64,000 nucleotides of DNA. Origin: Pilimelia terevasa (GTDB taxonomy: Bacteria > Actinomycetota > Actinomycetes > Mycobacteriales > Micromonosporaceae). A model generated the notes under the pieces. It was not told where the DNA came from, made no database searches, and was given only the letters and a program-made list of their open reading frames with translations. A program made the translations under genes and the position numbers. Positions 1 through 7,429 of the stretch are shown piece by piece (the first letter of the stretch is position 1; the number at the start of each line of letters is the position of its first letter). The stretch covers positions 1 through 64,000 of the forward strand of contig NZ_BMQC01000006.1 in NCBI RefSeq assembly GCF_014647915.1, given 5' to 3'.

Positions 1-100
1 CCACATAGCCATGATCGACAACCTCGCCAGAAGAGTCACCGACGAAACCACCCCGACCTGGCGAGACCCCTACGACCCAGAAATATCACAAACTACGTGA
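1..100 (+). CDS. 3' end of an unidentified gene, cut by the window edge
   Basis: The frame is open from the first bases of the window to a TGA at 98-100, and the visible product ends ...WRDPYDPEISQTT. An internal ATG lies at 11, but nothing marks it as the true start, so I treat this as the tail of a longer gene. Composition differs from everything downstream: the codons are clearly less GC-rich (ata, tca, aga, aaa-type triplets), as is common for acquired or mobile DNA in a high-GC chromosome. Only 32 codons are visible, the family cannot be named, and no function is claimed. It runs toward the convergent helicase gene, whose stop is at 114. Confidence 0.4.
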   Translation, partial: HIAMIDNLARRVTDETTPTWRDPYDPEISQTT

Positions 101-113
101 ACCAGACGCCCTC

Positions 114-1841
114 TCAGAGGTCGGCGCAGGCGGCGATGCGCTCCTCCAACTGCTCGATGGTCGCCTGGGCGCTGGGCGGGCCGCCGCAGCGGCGCCGCAG
201 CTCCGCGTGGATCCGGCCGTGCGGGGTCTCGGTGCGGTGGTGGTGGGCCGCCACGAGCGTGTTGAGCTGCCGGCGCAGCGCCACCCGCCGCTGCGCGGCC
301 GAGGCCGGCGCCGCCGCCCGCTCGCCGGCCTGCTGGGGCGCGGTGTCCCCGACCCGCCGCTCGCGCCGCTGCGCCGCGAGCTGGTCGGCCTGCCGCTTGC
401 TCAGCAGGACCGAGACCTGGTCGGCGGTGAGCAGGCCGGGCAGCCCGAGGTACTCCTCCTCCTCGGGCGTACCGGCGCCCACCGGCGCGCCGAAGGTCGC
501 CCCGTCGAAGATCACCTGATCCAGCTCGGCGGTCGCCGACAGCGCCTCGAACCGGTTCTCCAGCTCCCCCGAGGCCCGGTCGGCCTGCTGGGCGCGCTCC
601 AGCAGCTCGTCCTCCCAGCCCTCCCGCTTCGGACCGCCCAGCACGTGGTCGCGCTGGGCCTCCAGTTCGCTGGCCAGCCCGAGCAGGTGGGGCACCGAGG
701 GCAGGAACACCGACGCCGTCTCGCCCGTCCGCCGGGCGCGGACGAACCGGCCGATCGCCTGGGCGAAGAACAGCGGCGTCGACGCGCTGGTGGCGTACAC
801 CCCGACGGCCAGCCGCGGGATGTCCACCCCCTCGGAGACCATCCGCACGGCCACCAGCCAGCGGTCCGCCGAGGACGCGAACGCGGCGATCCGCGCCGAG
901 GCGCCGACGTCGTCGGAGAGCACGACGACGGCGGCCTGGCCGGTGATGTCGCGCAGCAGCCGGGCGTACGCCCGGGCGGACTGCTGGTCGCTGGCGATGA
1001 CCAGCCCGCCCGCGTCCGACATGCCCGCGTCGCGCAGCACCTGGAGCCGGGCGTCGGCGGCGCGCAGGACCTGCGGCATCCACTGGCCCACCGGGTCCAG
1101 CGCGGTCCGCCAGGCCTGGGCGACGAGGTCCTGGGTCATCGGCTCGCCGAGCCGGCAGGCCAGCTCGTCGCCGGCGCTGGTCCGCCAGCGGGTCTCGCCC
1201 GAATACGCCAGGAAGATCACCGGTCGGACCACGCCGTCGGCGAGCGCGTCGGCGTACCCGTAGGTCGAGTCGGCGCGGGAGCGGGCCAGGCCGTCGCCGC
1301 CGGCCTCGTAGGTGACGAACGGGATCGGGTTGTCGTCGGACCGGAACGGCGTACCGGTCAGCATCAGCCGCCGCACGGCGGGCGCGAAGGCGGCGACGAC
1401 GCCCTCCCCCCAGGTGCGGGAGTCCCCCGCGTGGTGGATCTCGTCGAGGATCACCATCGTGCGCCGCGTCATGGTGCGGCGCCGGTGTACCGCGGGCGCC
1501 ATGCCGATCTGCGCGTACGTGACGACCGCGCCGTGGAAGTCGGCCGAGGAGTGCACGTCGGCGTTGCGGAACGCGGCGTCGAGCTGGATGCCGACCCGGG
1601 CGGCCGCCTCGGCCCACTGCGTCTTGAGGTGCTCGGTCGGCGCGACGACGGTGACCGCCTCGACCGTCCCGTCGATCAGGCACTCGGCGGCGATCCGCAG
1701 CGCGAATGTCGTCTTGCCGGCGCCGGGCGTCGCGACGGCGAGGAAGTCGCTGGCGCGGCGGCGCAGGTACTCGACCAGCGCGCGCCGCTGCCACGCCCGC
1801 AGCGGCGGAAACGCCTCGCGGTCAGGCAGCGCTACGGGCAC
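114..1841 (-). CDS. DEAD/DEAH-box superfamily II helicase
   Basis: 575-residue predicted ATP-dependent nucleic-acid helicase or translocase, cytosolic. It shows the two RecA-like domains of superfamily II: Walker A TPGAGKT near residues 38-44, the DEAH-type box LDEIHHAG near 130, motif III-like LTGTPFRSD, and a second domain with VRMVSEGVDIPRL and the motif VI region QAIGRFVRARR. The C-terminal 150 residues are Arg/Ala-rich without a recognisable domain. GTG start with AAGGA eight bases upstream. This stand-alone type is widespread in actinobacteria but uncharacterised as far as I know; substrate and pathway are not evident. It lies upstream of the DUF3039 and DUF3099 genes on another transcript segment, about 114 nt from DUF3039. 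Confidence 0.85.
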   Translation of the reverse strand: MPVALPDREAFPPLRAWQRRALVEYLRRRASDFLAVATPGAGKTTFALRIAAECLIDGTVEAVTVVAPTEHLKTQWAEAAARVGIQLDAAFRNADVHSSADFHGAVVTYAQIGMAPAVHRRRTMTRRTMVILDEIHHAGDSRTWGEGVVAAFAPAVRRLMLTGTPFRSDDNPIPFVTYEAGGDGLARSRADSTYGYADALADGVVRPVIFLAYSGETRWRTSAGDELACRLGEPMTQDLVAQAWRTALDPVGQWMPQVLRAADARLQVLRDAGMSDAGGLVIASDQQSARAYARLLRDITGQAAVVVLSDDVGASARIAAFASSADRWLVAVRMVSEGVDIPRLAVGVYATSASTPLFFAQAIGRFVRARRTGETASVFLPSVPHLLGLASELEAQRDHVLGGPKREGWEDELLERAQQADRASGELENRFEALSATAELDQVIFDGATFGAPVGAGTPEEEEYLGLPGLLTADQVSVLLSKRQADQLAAQRRERRVGDTAPQQAGERAAAPASAAQRRVALRRQLNTLVAAHHHRTETPHGRIHAELRRRCGGPPSAQATIEQLEERIAACADL

Positions 1842-1955
1842 GACGGATCCTTCCGCAGGGGGACGGGGGCGACACGGCCCGCTGCGGGCGCGGCGGGCGC
1901 ACCACCGGTCGGGTGGCGCACGGTGGTCATCGCCGCGGCGGCGCGGCGGGCCGGC

Positions 1956-2321
1956 TCACGTCCAGTTCGCCAGCTTCTCCTCGTCCTCGTAGATCTCCTT
2001 GCACTCCGGGCAGACCGGGAACTTGCTCGGGTCGCGGGAGGGCACCCAGACCTTGCCGCACAGGGCCTTGACCGGCGTACCCAGGACCATCGCCTCGGTG
2101 ATCTTGTCGGCTTCGGCGTAGTGCGAGAACCGCTCGTGGTCCCCCTGCTCCAGGGGCGCCTCGATCCGCTCGTCGAGCGTCGTGCCGCCGCCCTGCGGCT
2201 CCAGCGTCCCGCGGTGCGTCGCCACCATCGCCGGACCCGTCGTCACCTCGCGGGCCGTCGTCACCTTCGGGGCCGTCGCCGCGCCCGGGGCGCCCGTCAC
2301 TCGAATCGTCACGGCGGCCAT
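1956..2321 (-). CDS. DUF3039 domain protein
   Basis: About 121 residues from the ATG chosen here; a GTG six codons upstream is also possible and neither has a clear ribosome site. The C-terminal half carries the DUF3039 signature VLGTPVKALCGKVWVPSRD followed by FPVCPECKEIY. The Cys residues of LCGK and CPEC suggest a small zinc-binding site. The N-terminal 50 residues are Thr/Ala/Gly-rich and low-complexity. DUF3039 proteins are conserved across actinobacteria and have no established function. The gene is followed downstream by the helicase and preceded by the DUF3099 gene on the same strand. Confidence 0.85.
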   Translation of the reverse strand: MAAVTIRVTGAPGAATAPKVTTAREVTTGPAMVATHRGTLEPQGGGTTLDERIEAPLEQGDHERFSHYAEADKITEAMVLGTPVKALCGKVWVPSRDPSKFPVCPECKEIYEDEEKLANWT

Positions 2322-2399
2322 TCTGCCAGGCGCGGGCACCGGCGCCCAACAGCCCGTCGGCCGGTCCCGCCCGCCGCCCGGCGGGCCGGCGCGGCCGGT

Positions 2400-2738
2400 T
2401 CAGTCGTCGGCGTCGATCACCGTCGCGGCGCGGCGGCTGTCCAGGGTGCGGGCGGGAGCCCCCGGGGCCGGGGCCGGGGCGCGCAGCCGGTGCTGCGGCT
2501 TGGCGGGCCGGTCGTTGGCGATCAGCACGGCCAGCCAGGGCAGCAGCACCATCGCCACCGCGCAGATCGTCAGCCACAGCCACAGCAGCGGCACCTCGGC
2601 GCTGGCCAGCACCGCACCCAGGATCAGGCACGCCACCCGGACGGACATCATCGTCAGGTACCGGCGCTGCCGCGAGCGTAGCTGCGCGTCCGCACTCGGC
2701 TGCGCGTCGGTGATCAGTTGCGGCGCCTCTCGGGCCAC
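2400..2738 (-). CDS. DUF3099 small membrane protein
   Basis: 112 residues with GTG start and a strong GGAGGG site. The RQRRYL motif before two adjacent hydrophobic helices (about residues 32-50 and 52-72) is the DUF3099 pattern. The topology is a short cytosolic N-terminus, a two-helix hairpin, and a Pro/Ala-rich cytosolic tail. DUF3099 proteins are a conserved actinobacterial membrane family of unknown function. The gene precedes DUF3039 on the same strand with about 80 nt between them. Confidence 0.8.
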   Translation of the reverse strand: MAREAPQLITDAQPSADAQLRSRQRRYLTMMSVRVACLILGAVLASAEVPLLWLWLTICAVAMVLLPWLAVLIANDRPAKPQHRLRAPAPAPGAPARTLDSRRAATVIDADD

Positions 2739-2781
2739 GGTGCCCTCCCGCCCGCGGTCGCCGGGGGACCCGGGGCGCCCG

Positions 2782-2893
2782 CTAGGTGTCGGCCTCGGCC
2801 GCCCGCGCGGCGGCCTTCCTCTCCTGCTCGAACCCGCGGACCCGCGTCAGGCCGTGCCCGTCGAACGATGTCCGCCACTGAACGGTACGCCCC
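2782..2893 (-). pseudogene. Frameshifted remnant of a second HhH-GPD gene 3' end
   Basis: Directly after the stop of the HhH-GPD gene (2913), the same strand encodes a degraded copy of that gene's last 35 codons. One frame reads GAYRSVADIV, matching GAFRSVADIV of the intact gene; one extra T then shifts to a frame reading DGHGLTRVRGFEQERKAAAR, matching DGASLLRVREYKQQAKAAAK, and ending at a TAG (2782-2784). The two copies differ at many third positions, so the duplication is old or came from a related gene rather than being a recent slip. No product is expected. The remnant could instead be the leftover 3' end of an inactivated tandem paralogue. Confidence 0.75.
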
Positions 2894-2912
2894 CGCGCGG
2901 CCGCGCTCCGCC

Positions 2913-3497
2913 TCAGGATTCTCCGGCCTTCGCCGCCGCCTTCGCCTGCTGCTTGTACTCGCGCACCCGGAGCAGCGAAGCACCATCGACGATGTCGGCC
3001 ACGGAGCGGAACGCGCCCTCCTCGCCGTACCGGCCGCACGCCTCCCGCCAACCCTGCGGCCGCACGCCGAACTGCTTGCCGAGCAGGGCGGCGAAGATCT
3101 GCGCCTTCTGCGTGCCGAAGCCCGGCAACTCGCCGACCCGGGTGACCAGCTCCTGGCCGGTGGCGACGCCGGCCCACACCGCACCGGCGTCCCCGCCGTA
3201 CCGCTCGACCAGGATGCGGCACACGTCCCGGACCCGGACCGCCATCGCCTTCGGGAAGCGGTGCAGGGCCGGCCGCTGCGCGAAGACGGCGATCAGGGCG
3301 TCCGGGTCGTAGTCGGCCAGCTCCTGCGCCGTGGGCTCGTGGCCCAGCCGCCGGGCCAGGTCGTACGGCGAGGCGAACGCCCGTTCGAGCGGGATCTGCT
3401 GGTCGAGCACCATGCCGACGAGGAGGGCCAGCGGGCTGCGTCGCAGCAGGTCGTTGGCCTCGGGGGCGATCGGCAGCGAGAGCGTCATGAGGTACAT
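2913..3497 (-). CDS. HhH-GPD-type base-excision DNA repair protein
   Basis: 194 residues. The sequence has the helix-hairpin-helix glycosylase layout: an N-terminal DQQIPLERAF segment (compare the DQQIS/T region of the superfamily), a helical middle, and the HhH hairpin ELPGFGTQKAQIF near residues 125-138. Family members remove damaged bases; this short actinobacterial subfamily is annotated by similarity only, and the catalytic Asp is not obvious to me. ATG start, with an alternative Met at codon 4. No Shine-Dalgarno is visible; instead a 7-bp hairpin (3498-3514, GGTGCCG/CGGCACC) abuts the start codon. The 3' end is followed by a decayed duplicate of itself. Confidence 0.8.
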   Translation of the reverse strand: MYLMTLSLPIAPEANDLLRRSPLALLVGMVLDQQIPLERAFASPYDLARRLGHEPTAQELADYDPDALIAVFAQRPALHRFPKAMAVRVRDVCRILVERYGGDAGAVWAGVATGQELVTRVGELPGFGTQKAQIFAALLGKQFGVRPQGWREACGRYGEEGAFRSVADIVDGASLLRVREYKQQAKAAAKAGES

Positions 3498-3514
3498 GGT
3501 GCCGGCACGGCACC
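3498..3514 (-). repeat. Inverted repeat abutting the HhH-GPD start codon
   Basis: GGTGCCG-GCA-CGGCACC on the plus strand, perfect 7-bp arms with a 3-nt loop, ends one base before the ATG on the minus strand. It sits where a ribosome site would be expected. It could act as a translation-limiting hairpin or a small operator; chance is also possible in such GC-rich sequence. Confidence 0.4.
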
Positions 3515-3663
3515 GGCTGGATCAACGAGTCCCGTATTTGATCCGTCTACCGGTCCGAGCTTCGGGTGGACCGGTCCGGCCGGCGGGTGGCATGACGGTG
3601 GCCGCCGAGGCGGTGTGGGGAGACACCGGCCGGGCGGCCACCGGGGAGGGTGACGTTCACTCG

Positions 3664-4494
3664 CTAGTTGACGACGGCGACGCGGACCACGTCGAAGGCC
3701 GGCGTCTGGTTGGCCCGCTCCATCATCGGCAGGCGGTGCGAGCCGTCGCCGGCCCAGACCGCGCACTGGGCGGTACCGGCCGTCGGCATCCCGTCGACGC
3801 GGATCTGCACCTGGTCCGGCTGCGCGCCGCCCCGGCCGTCCTCGGTCGCCTCGAAGAAGGCGGGGTCCGGGGCCGGGTTCTGGGCGACCTGCTGGTTGCC
3901 CAGCATCCGGCAGGCGGTGTGGATGTGGCCGCGCTGCAGGCCCTGGCCGTTGAGCAGGGACGCCTCCAGGTAGTAGCCGCCGTCGGCCGCGCCGAGGAAC
4001 CGGTCGCGGACCAGGTTGCGACTGCTCACCACCAGGTTGAACGCCTGCCCGCGGCGCACCGCGCGGGGCGCGCCGGTGATCAGCAGGGACGGGTTCTGGC
4101 CCGCCGCGCTGACTTCGCCGAACTGCGTGTTGACGCAGCGCAGCCCGGCCTGGAAGCCGTCGTGGGGCTGTAGTCGGCTGCCGTTGCAACTCCGGCTGAG
4201 CACGTTGAGCCCGTTGATGACGACCTTGGTGCGGTTGTCACCTGCCCCGGCTCCCGCCCCGGCTCCTGCCCCCGCTCCTGCCCCCGTGCGGCCGCCTGCC
4301 CCGCCCCCGCCGCGGGCGCCGCCGGCAAAGGCACCGCCCACCTGCTGGGAGGACTGCCGGCGCTCGGCGGCTGAGGAGATCTGGGTGACGGCAACCGTCG
4401 CACCGAGAACCGCGAGAACCGCGCCTGCGGCGAACAGCCGCCTACCGCGCCCGGTCGGGGCGCTCGCATACCTGCGCTTCGCTGACCTGTTCAC
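3664..4494 (-). CDS. Secreted protein with Gly-Ala repeat linker, unknown function
   Basis: 276 residues, GTG start. An Arg/Lys-rich N-terminus is followed by one hydrophobic segment (about 20-40), read as a signal peptide or anchor, then a low-complexity linker ending in eight GA dipeptides, then a compact domain of about 185 residues beginning NRTKVVINGLNVLSRSCNGS. That domain holds four Cys (SRSCNG, RCVNTQ, TACRML, AQCAVW), suggesting extracytoplasmic disulfides, and a HIHTACRM segment. Similar proteins in Micromonosporaceae are, from memory, named pecanex-like without functional support. It follows the DUF4142 gene by 47 nt and probably shares its transcript. No function can be assigned. 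Confidence 0.65.
   Translation of the reverse strand: MNRSAKRRYASAPTGRGRRLFAAGAVLAVLGATVAVTQISSAAERRQSSQQVGGAFAGGARGGGGAGGRTGAGAGAGAGAGAGAGDNRTKVVINGLNVLSRSCNGSRLQPHDGFQAGLRCVNTQFGEVSAAGQNPSLLITGAPRAVRRGQAFNLVVSSRNLVRDRFLGAADGGYYLEASLLNGQGLQRGHIHTACRMLGNQQVAQNPAPDPAFFEATEDGRGGAQPDQVQIRVDGMPTAGTAQCAVWAGDGSHRLPMMERANQTPAFDVVRVAVVN
4242..4285 (-). repeat. 12-bp tandem repeat encoding (Gly-Ala)n
   Basis: About 3.7 copies of a 12-bp unit, GGGGCNGGAGCN on the coding strand, encode the GAGAGAGA linker of the secreted protein. The unit keeps the reading frame, so slippage would change linker length in steps of four residues without breaking the protein. Confidence 0.8.
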
Positions 4495-4541
4495 GTCTGG
4501 TCACCTTTCTTTGCGGACGGCGGGGCACCGCCCGGGAGGAT

Positions 4542-5315
4542 CTAGCGTCGGCGGAAAACTCGGACAGATGTGGCTAGCGCGGCGATCACCGCGACAGCCA
4601 GGACCACCCAGAGCACCGCAGGGTCGAGGGCGGGGCTGGCCGGGAGACCAGGTAGGCCGGCGGCCTGGGCCGCGGCTGCCATGGCGGCCGCCCCCGGCGG
4701 GGGCGGTGGCGCTTCGGGCAGCGCGTCGTAGTTGACGAACGTCGTGCTCTCCAGCAGACGCATGTGGGTCATGACGAACCCGTTGCCGACCTCGGCGAAC
4801 GCGCGCATCATCTCGTTGCGGGTGCCGGCGCGGACGCCCGCGATGACGGTGAAGACCTTGCCGTGCGCGTCCCGCAGGAGCTGGGCGTACGCCCGGTCGA
4901 ACGCGTCGCCGCGGAGCTGGCCCAGCGTGGCCAGGAACCCCTTCTGGTCGGCGTTCGGGTCGGCGGGCAGGCCCACCCCCAGTCGGGCCGCCGCCTGCAG
5001 CGTCTGGCGGTCGAGGTCGGCGTGCTGGTCGGCGATGATCCGCCCGACCTCCTTGACCCGGGCGCTGGCCGCCCGGTCCTGGGCCAGTTCGCCCGCCGCC
5101 ATCTCCCACAGGCCCGCCTGCCGGACCTTGATCAGAAGGTCCCGGTCGGCCGGTCCGAGGGGGCCCCACTGGGTGGAGACCCACCCGCCGGGCATGGAGC
5201 CCGGGATGTCCGGCGCCGCCGCCGCGGGCGTCGTACCGCCGAACCAGAGCACCCCCAGCGTGGTCACCGCCAGTGACGCGAGGAGCGCGGTGAACCGCTT
5301 AGGACGAGACCACAT
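4542..5315 (-). CDS. DUF4142 domain exported protein
   Basis: 257 residues from an ATG preceded by GGAGG at ideal spacing; the upstream in-frame TTG is rejected for that reason. The signal peptide (to about residue 34, TPAAAA) is followed by the DUF4142 four-helix ferritin-like domain, recognisable from DRDLLIKVRQAGLWEMAAGE, IIADQHADLDRQTLQAAARL and the TRNEMMRAF region. A Pro/Ala linker and a C-terminal transmembrane helix with RRR tail (last 28 residues) anchor it in the membrane facing outward. DUF4142 proteins have no proven biochemical role. The gene has its own SigA-type promoter at 5367-5396 and heads the transcript with the Gly-Ala repeat protein. Confidence 0.85.
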   Translation of the reverse strand: MWSRPKRFTALLASLAVTTLGVLWFGGTTPAAAAPDIPGSMPGGWVSTQWGPLGPADRDLLIKVRQAGLWEMAAGELAQDRAASARVKEVGRIIADQHADLDRQTLQAAARLGVGLPADPNADQKGFLATLGQLRGDAFDRAYAQLLRDAHGKVFTVIAGVRAGTRNEMMRAFAEVGNGFVMTHMRLLESTTFVNYDALPEAPPPPPGAAAMAAAAQAAGLPGLPASPALDPAVLWVVLAVAVIAALATSVRVFRRR

Positions 5316-5366
5316 ACGCACCTCCAACTTTACTCACCGGAATACTTCTCCACTCCACTGACAGGG

Positions 5367-5396
5367 ACCGTATGGGGTTCGTCAATAAAGCGTCAA
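5367..5396 (-). promoter_or_regulatory. SigA-type promoter of the DUF4142 gene
   Basis: On the minus strand, -35 TTGACG (5391-5396) and -10 TACGGT (5367-5372) are separated by 18 nt, giving a leader of about 45 nt to the ATG at 5315. The -35 hexamer is repeated 11 bp downstream (5380-5385). The whole block 5316-5624 is visibly less GC-rich than the genes around it, as expected for a regulatory region, and I see no gene in it. Confidence 0.6.
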
Positions 5397-5624
5397 GGAA
5401 TAGCTTTGCAATTGGTACGAGCAGCCCGCGAACGAACCGCGAGTCCATCTGTCCAGTCAACCGAACGGCCAATCCACACTCATTCTGCGCAGTGGCCGAA
5501 CAGTCGGCCGCAGAGGCCGAGCGGTCACCCGTGACACAGAATGGCCGACAAGGAATTCAAGTGTGATTCGAGTGGCGCCGAGCAATGTCGGACATCCATT
5601 TCGACGTTGTTCGATATTGTGGTC

Positions 5625-5689
5625 GACGGTGCGGCCCGGCGTCCGCCGCACGCTTCCGGGAGATCGGAGCGCCGGGCCGCAGCACCGTC
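5625..5689 (-). terminator. Long hairpin at the end of the lipoprotein gene
   Basis: GACGGTGCGGCCCGGCG (5625-5641) pairs with CGCCGGGCCGCAGCACCGTC (5670-5689) over 17 bp with a 3-nt bulge; the second arm overlaps the stop codon of the lipoprotein gene. No U-run follows, as is usual in actinobacteria. Probable intrinsic terminator separating the lipoprotein from DUF4142. Confidence 0.65.
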
Positions 5690-6491
5690 AGTTGTAGTCG
5701 CCGCCGCCACCGCTGTCGCCGTAGCCGCCGCTCTTGTCGTTCTTCTTGTTGCCGCCGTTCCCGTACTGGCCGCCGCCGCCCTTGTCGTTGTTGCCGCCCT
5801 TGTCGTTGCCCGGCGGCGGTACGGCGCTCGGCGTGCCCTCGGGCATGCAGCTCGTGTTCTTCTTGCCGTCGGGTGCGACGACGAACCACACCCCGCCGAC
5901 GCCCTGGCCCTTCCACTGGCCGGGCTCCTTGTCACCGATGTACCGGTACAGGGGCCAGCCGTTCAGGGTGATCTGCTTGGTCCCGTCCGCGCGGGTGACC
6001 GAGCCGACCTTCTCGGCGTCGATGCCCTGCAGCTTGGGATTGCCGTCGGTGTACGCCGGGGGCCACACCTTCTCGCAGTCGCCGTTGCAGTTGCTCTTGG
6101 CGGGGTCGGGGGTGTCCTTGTCGAACCGGTACATCACCCAGCCCTTCTCGTCCGTGACCACCTCGCCCATCTGCTTGACGCTCTTGGCGATGAGACGCTC
6201 GGTCAGGTCCTGGCTCTCCCCGTTCCGGTTGTCGGCGTCGCCGCCGCTGTCGCCGGCATCACCGGCGTCGCCGCTGTCGCCGGTGTCGCCACCGGCGGAG
6301 TCGCCCTCGTCCGTCGCGTCCTCGTCGGCGCCGCTGTCCGCGGCCCCTGACCCGTCGGGAGCGGCTGCCTGGTTGGCCACCGGCTGCTGGTTGACGCCGT
6401 CGCCACCCACCGGAGCGCAGGCCGACATCGACAACGCGGCGATGACGGCGAGCGCGCTGCCGGCGATCGCGTTTCGGGTCTTGACCTTCAC
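5688..6491 (-). CDS. Lipoprotein with Lipoprotein_15 (COG4315-type) repeats
   Basis: 267 residues from a GTG with AGGAGG six bases upstream. The signal peptide ends in a lipobox, MSAC, with the acylated Cys at 25, so the protein is anchored on the outer face of the membrane. An Asp/Gly/Ser-rich acidic spacer (about 48-95) leads to two copies of the secreted repeat: KGWVMYRFDKDTPDP..CNGDCEKVWPP and NGWPLYRYIGDKEPG...GVWFVVAPDGKK. The C-terminal 50 residues are Gly/Asn/Lys-rich. The repeat family is common in actinobacterial and proteobacterial lipoproteins; its role is unknown. It lies downstream of an ECF sigma/anti-sigma operon but has its own promoter (6557-6583) matching the sigma promoter, so it is a likely target of that sigma factor. 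Confidence 0.85.
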   Translation of the reverse strand: MKVKTRNAIAGSALAVIAALSMSACAPVGGDGVNQQPVANQAAAPDGSGAADSGADEDATDEGDSAGGDTGDSGDAGDAGDSGGDADNRNGESQDLTERLIAKSVKQMGEVVTDEKGWVMYRFDKDTPDPAKSNCNGDCEKVWPPAYTDGNPKLQGIDAEKVGSVTRADGTKQITLNGWPLYRYIGDKEPGQWKGQGVGGVWFVVAPDGKKNTSCMPEGTPSAVPPPGNDKGGNNDKGGGGQYGNGGNKKNDKSGGYGDSGGGGDYN

Positions 6492-6556
6492 AGATCCTCC
6501 TGGTGTTCCCGGCGGTCGATTCCGCCGTAAGGCTTCGCGGTGCCCGTTCACCTAGG

Positions 6557-6583
6557 AGTACGCGGCCCCGGGGCCTGCGGATT
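6557..6583 (-). promoter_or_regulatory. ECF-type promoter of the lipoprotein gene
   Basis: On the minus strand, AATCC (complement at 6579-6583), 16 nt, then CGTACT (6557-6562), about 65 nt upstream of the GTG. The same core, ATCC-N16-CGTA, occurs before the ECF sigma gene (8141-8168). Two occurrences with identical spacing in front of genes of one locus suggest recognition by the locus-encoded sigma factor. Confidence 0.55.
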
Positions 6584-6676
6584 AACGGATCTGGAGATTT
6601 TTCGATGAATTGAAGACCATTGTGGACCTCCGCGGGACCGAACTCCGGGAAGGTCCGGGATATCGACGAAAATCGC

Positions 6677-7429
6677 TCAGACGTCGACGGACACGAGGCG
6701 GCCCGGACGGGCTCCCTCGTTCACCGACTGCACTTCGATGCGGTCGATGTCCGCGCGCTTGAGAGCGGTGGAGGCGGCGAGCTGCAACGACTTGCCGTTG
6801 TCCGCGTTGCCGTACCCGATCTGGTCCACGGTCCAGGTGCTCAGCACCTCTCCGTAACCGTCGGAGCCGACCGCGACGAGCTGGCACTTCAGCGGACCGC
6901 GCACATTGCGCAGCTCCAGCGCCAGCGCGGTGCCCCAGGGCTTCTCCGCCAGCCGCACGCTCGCCTGCACCTTGGTGGCCGGGTCGGTGGACCGGATGGC
7001 CGGCACGGATGCCAGCACGCCGCTGTCGGTGTCGGTCAGGATGCTGGCCGACGGCTGCGCCTGGGGGGTCCGCCCCCCGGTACCGCCGATGTTGCCGGCC
7101 AGCAGGCCGGCGCCCACGGCCGCGGCCAGCGCGACCACGCCCGCGGCCAGGGAGAAGGTGCGGCGCACCTTCGTGCGGCTGCGCTCGTAGGTGACCGTGT
7201 TGATCATCTTGTCCAGCATGTCGCCCTCGGCGACGGCCGCCTCGGCGTCCAGGAACGCCTCGCCGTCGACGTCGGCGAGCAGCGAGGCCACCGGCAGGAA
7301 ACTCTCCAGCTCCGCCGCGCAGCGGTCGCACGCGACCAGGTGGTCCTCGAAGACGGCGGCGTCCGGCCCGTCCAGCAGACCCAGCGCGTAGGAAGCCACG
7401 TCGTAGTGCTGTGCCTCCGACCGGTTCAT
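6677..7429 (-). CDS. Zinc-containing anti-sigma factor (RslA/RskA-like)
   Basis: 250-residue membrane protein that should hold the adjacent ECF sigma factor inactive. Residues 1-70 form the anti-sigma domain with the ZAS motif H30-x3-C34-x2-C37 (EDHLVACDRCAAE). One transmembrane helix lies near 91-114, and a 135-residue outer domain ends ...RPGRLVSVDV. In this family the cytosolic domain binds the sigma factor and lets go on zinc loss, redox change or regulated proteolysis; which applies here is not visible. ATG overlaps the end of the sigma gene by 4 nt (7426-7429), so the two are translationally coupled. Confidence 0.88.
   Translation of the reverse strand: MNRSEAQHYDVASYALGLLDGPDAAVFEDHLVACDRCAAELESFLPVASLLADVDGEAFLDAEAAVAEGDMLDKMINTVTYERSRTKVRRTFSLAAGVVALAAAVGAGLLAGNIGGTGGRTPQAQPSASILTDTDSGVLASVPAIRSTDPATKVQASVRLAEKPWGTALALELRNVRGPLKCQLVAVGSDGYGEVLSTWTVDQIGYGNADNGKSLQLAASTALKRADIDRIEVQSVNEGARPGRLVSVDV

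Noticed and set aside
4495-4541. A third copy of the ECF promoter motif before the Gly-Ala repeat gene (GATCC...CGTCCG)
   Set aside because: Spacing is 18 rather than 16 and the -10 lacks CGTA, so it is not counted as the same motif.
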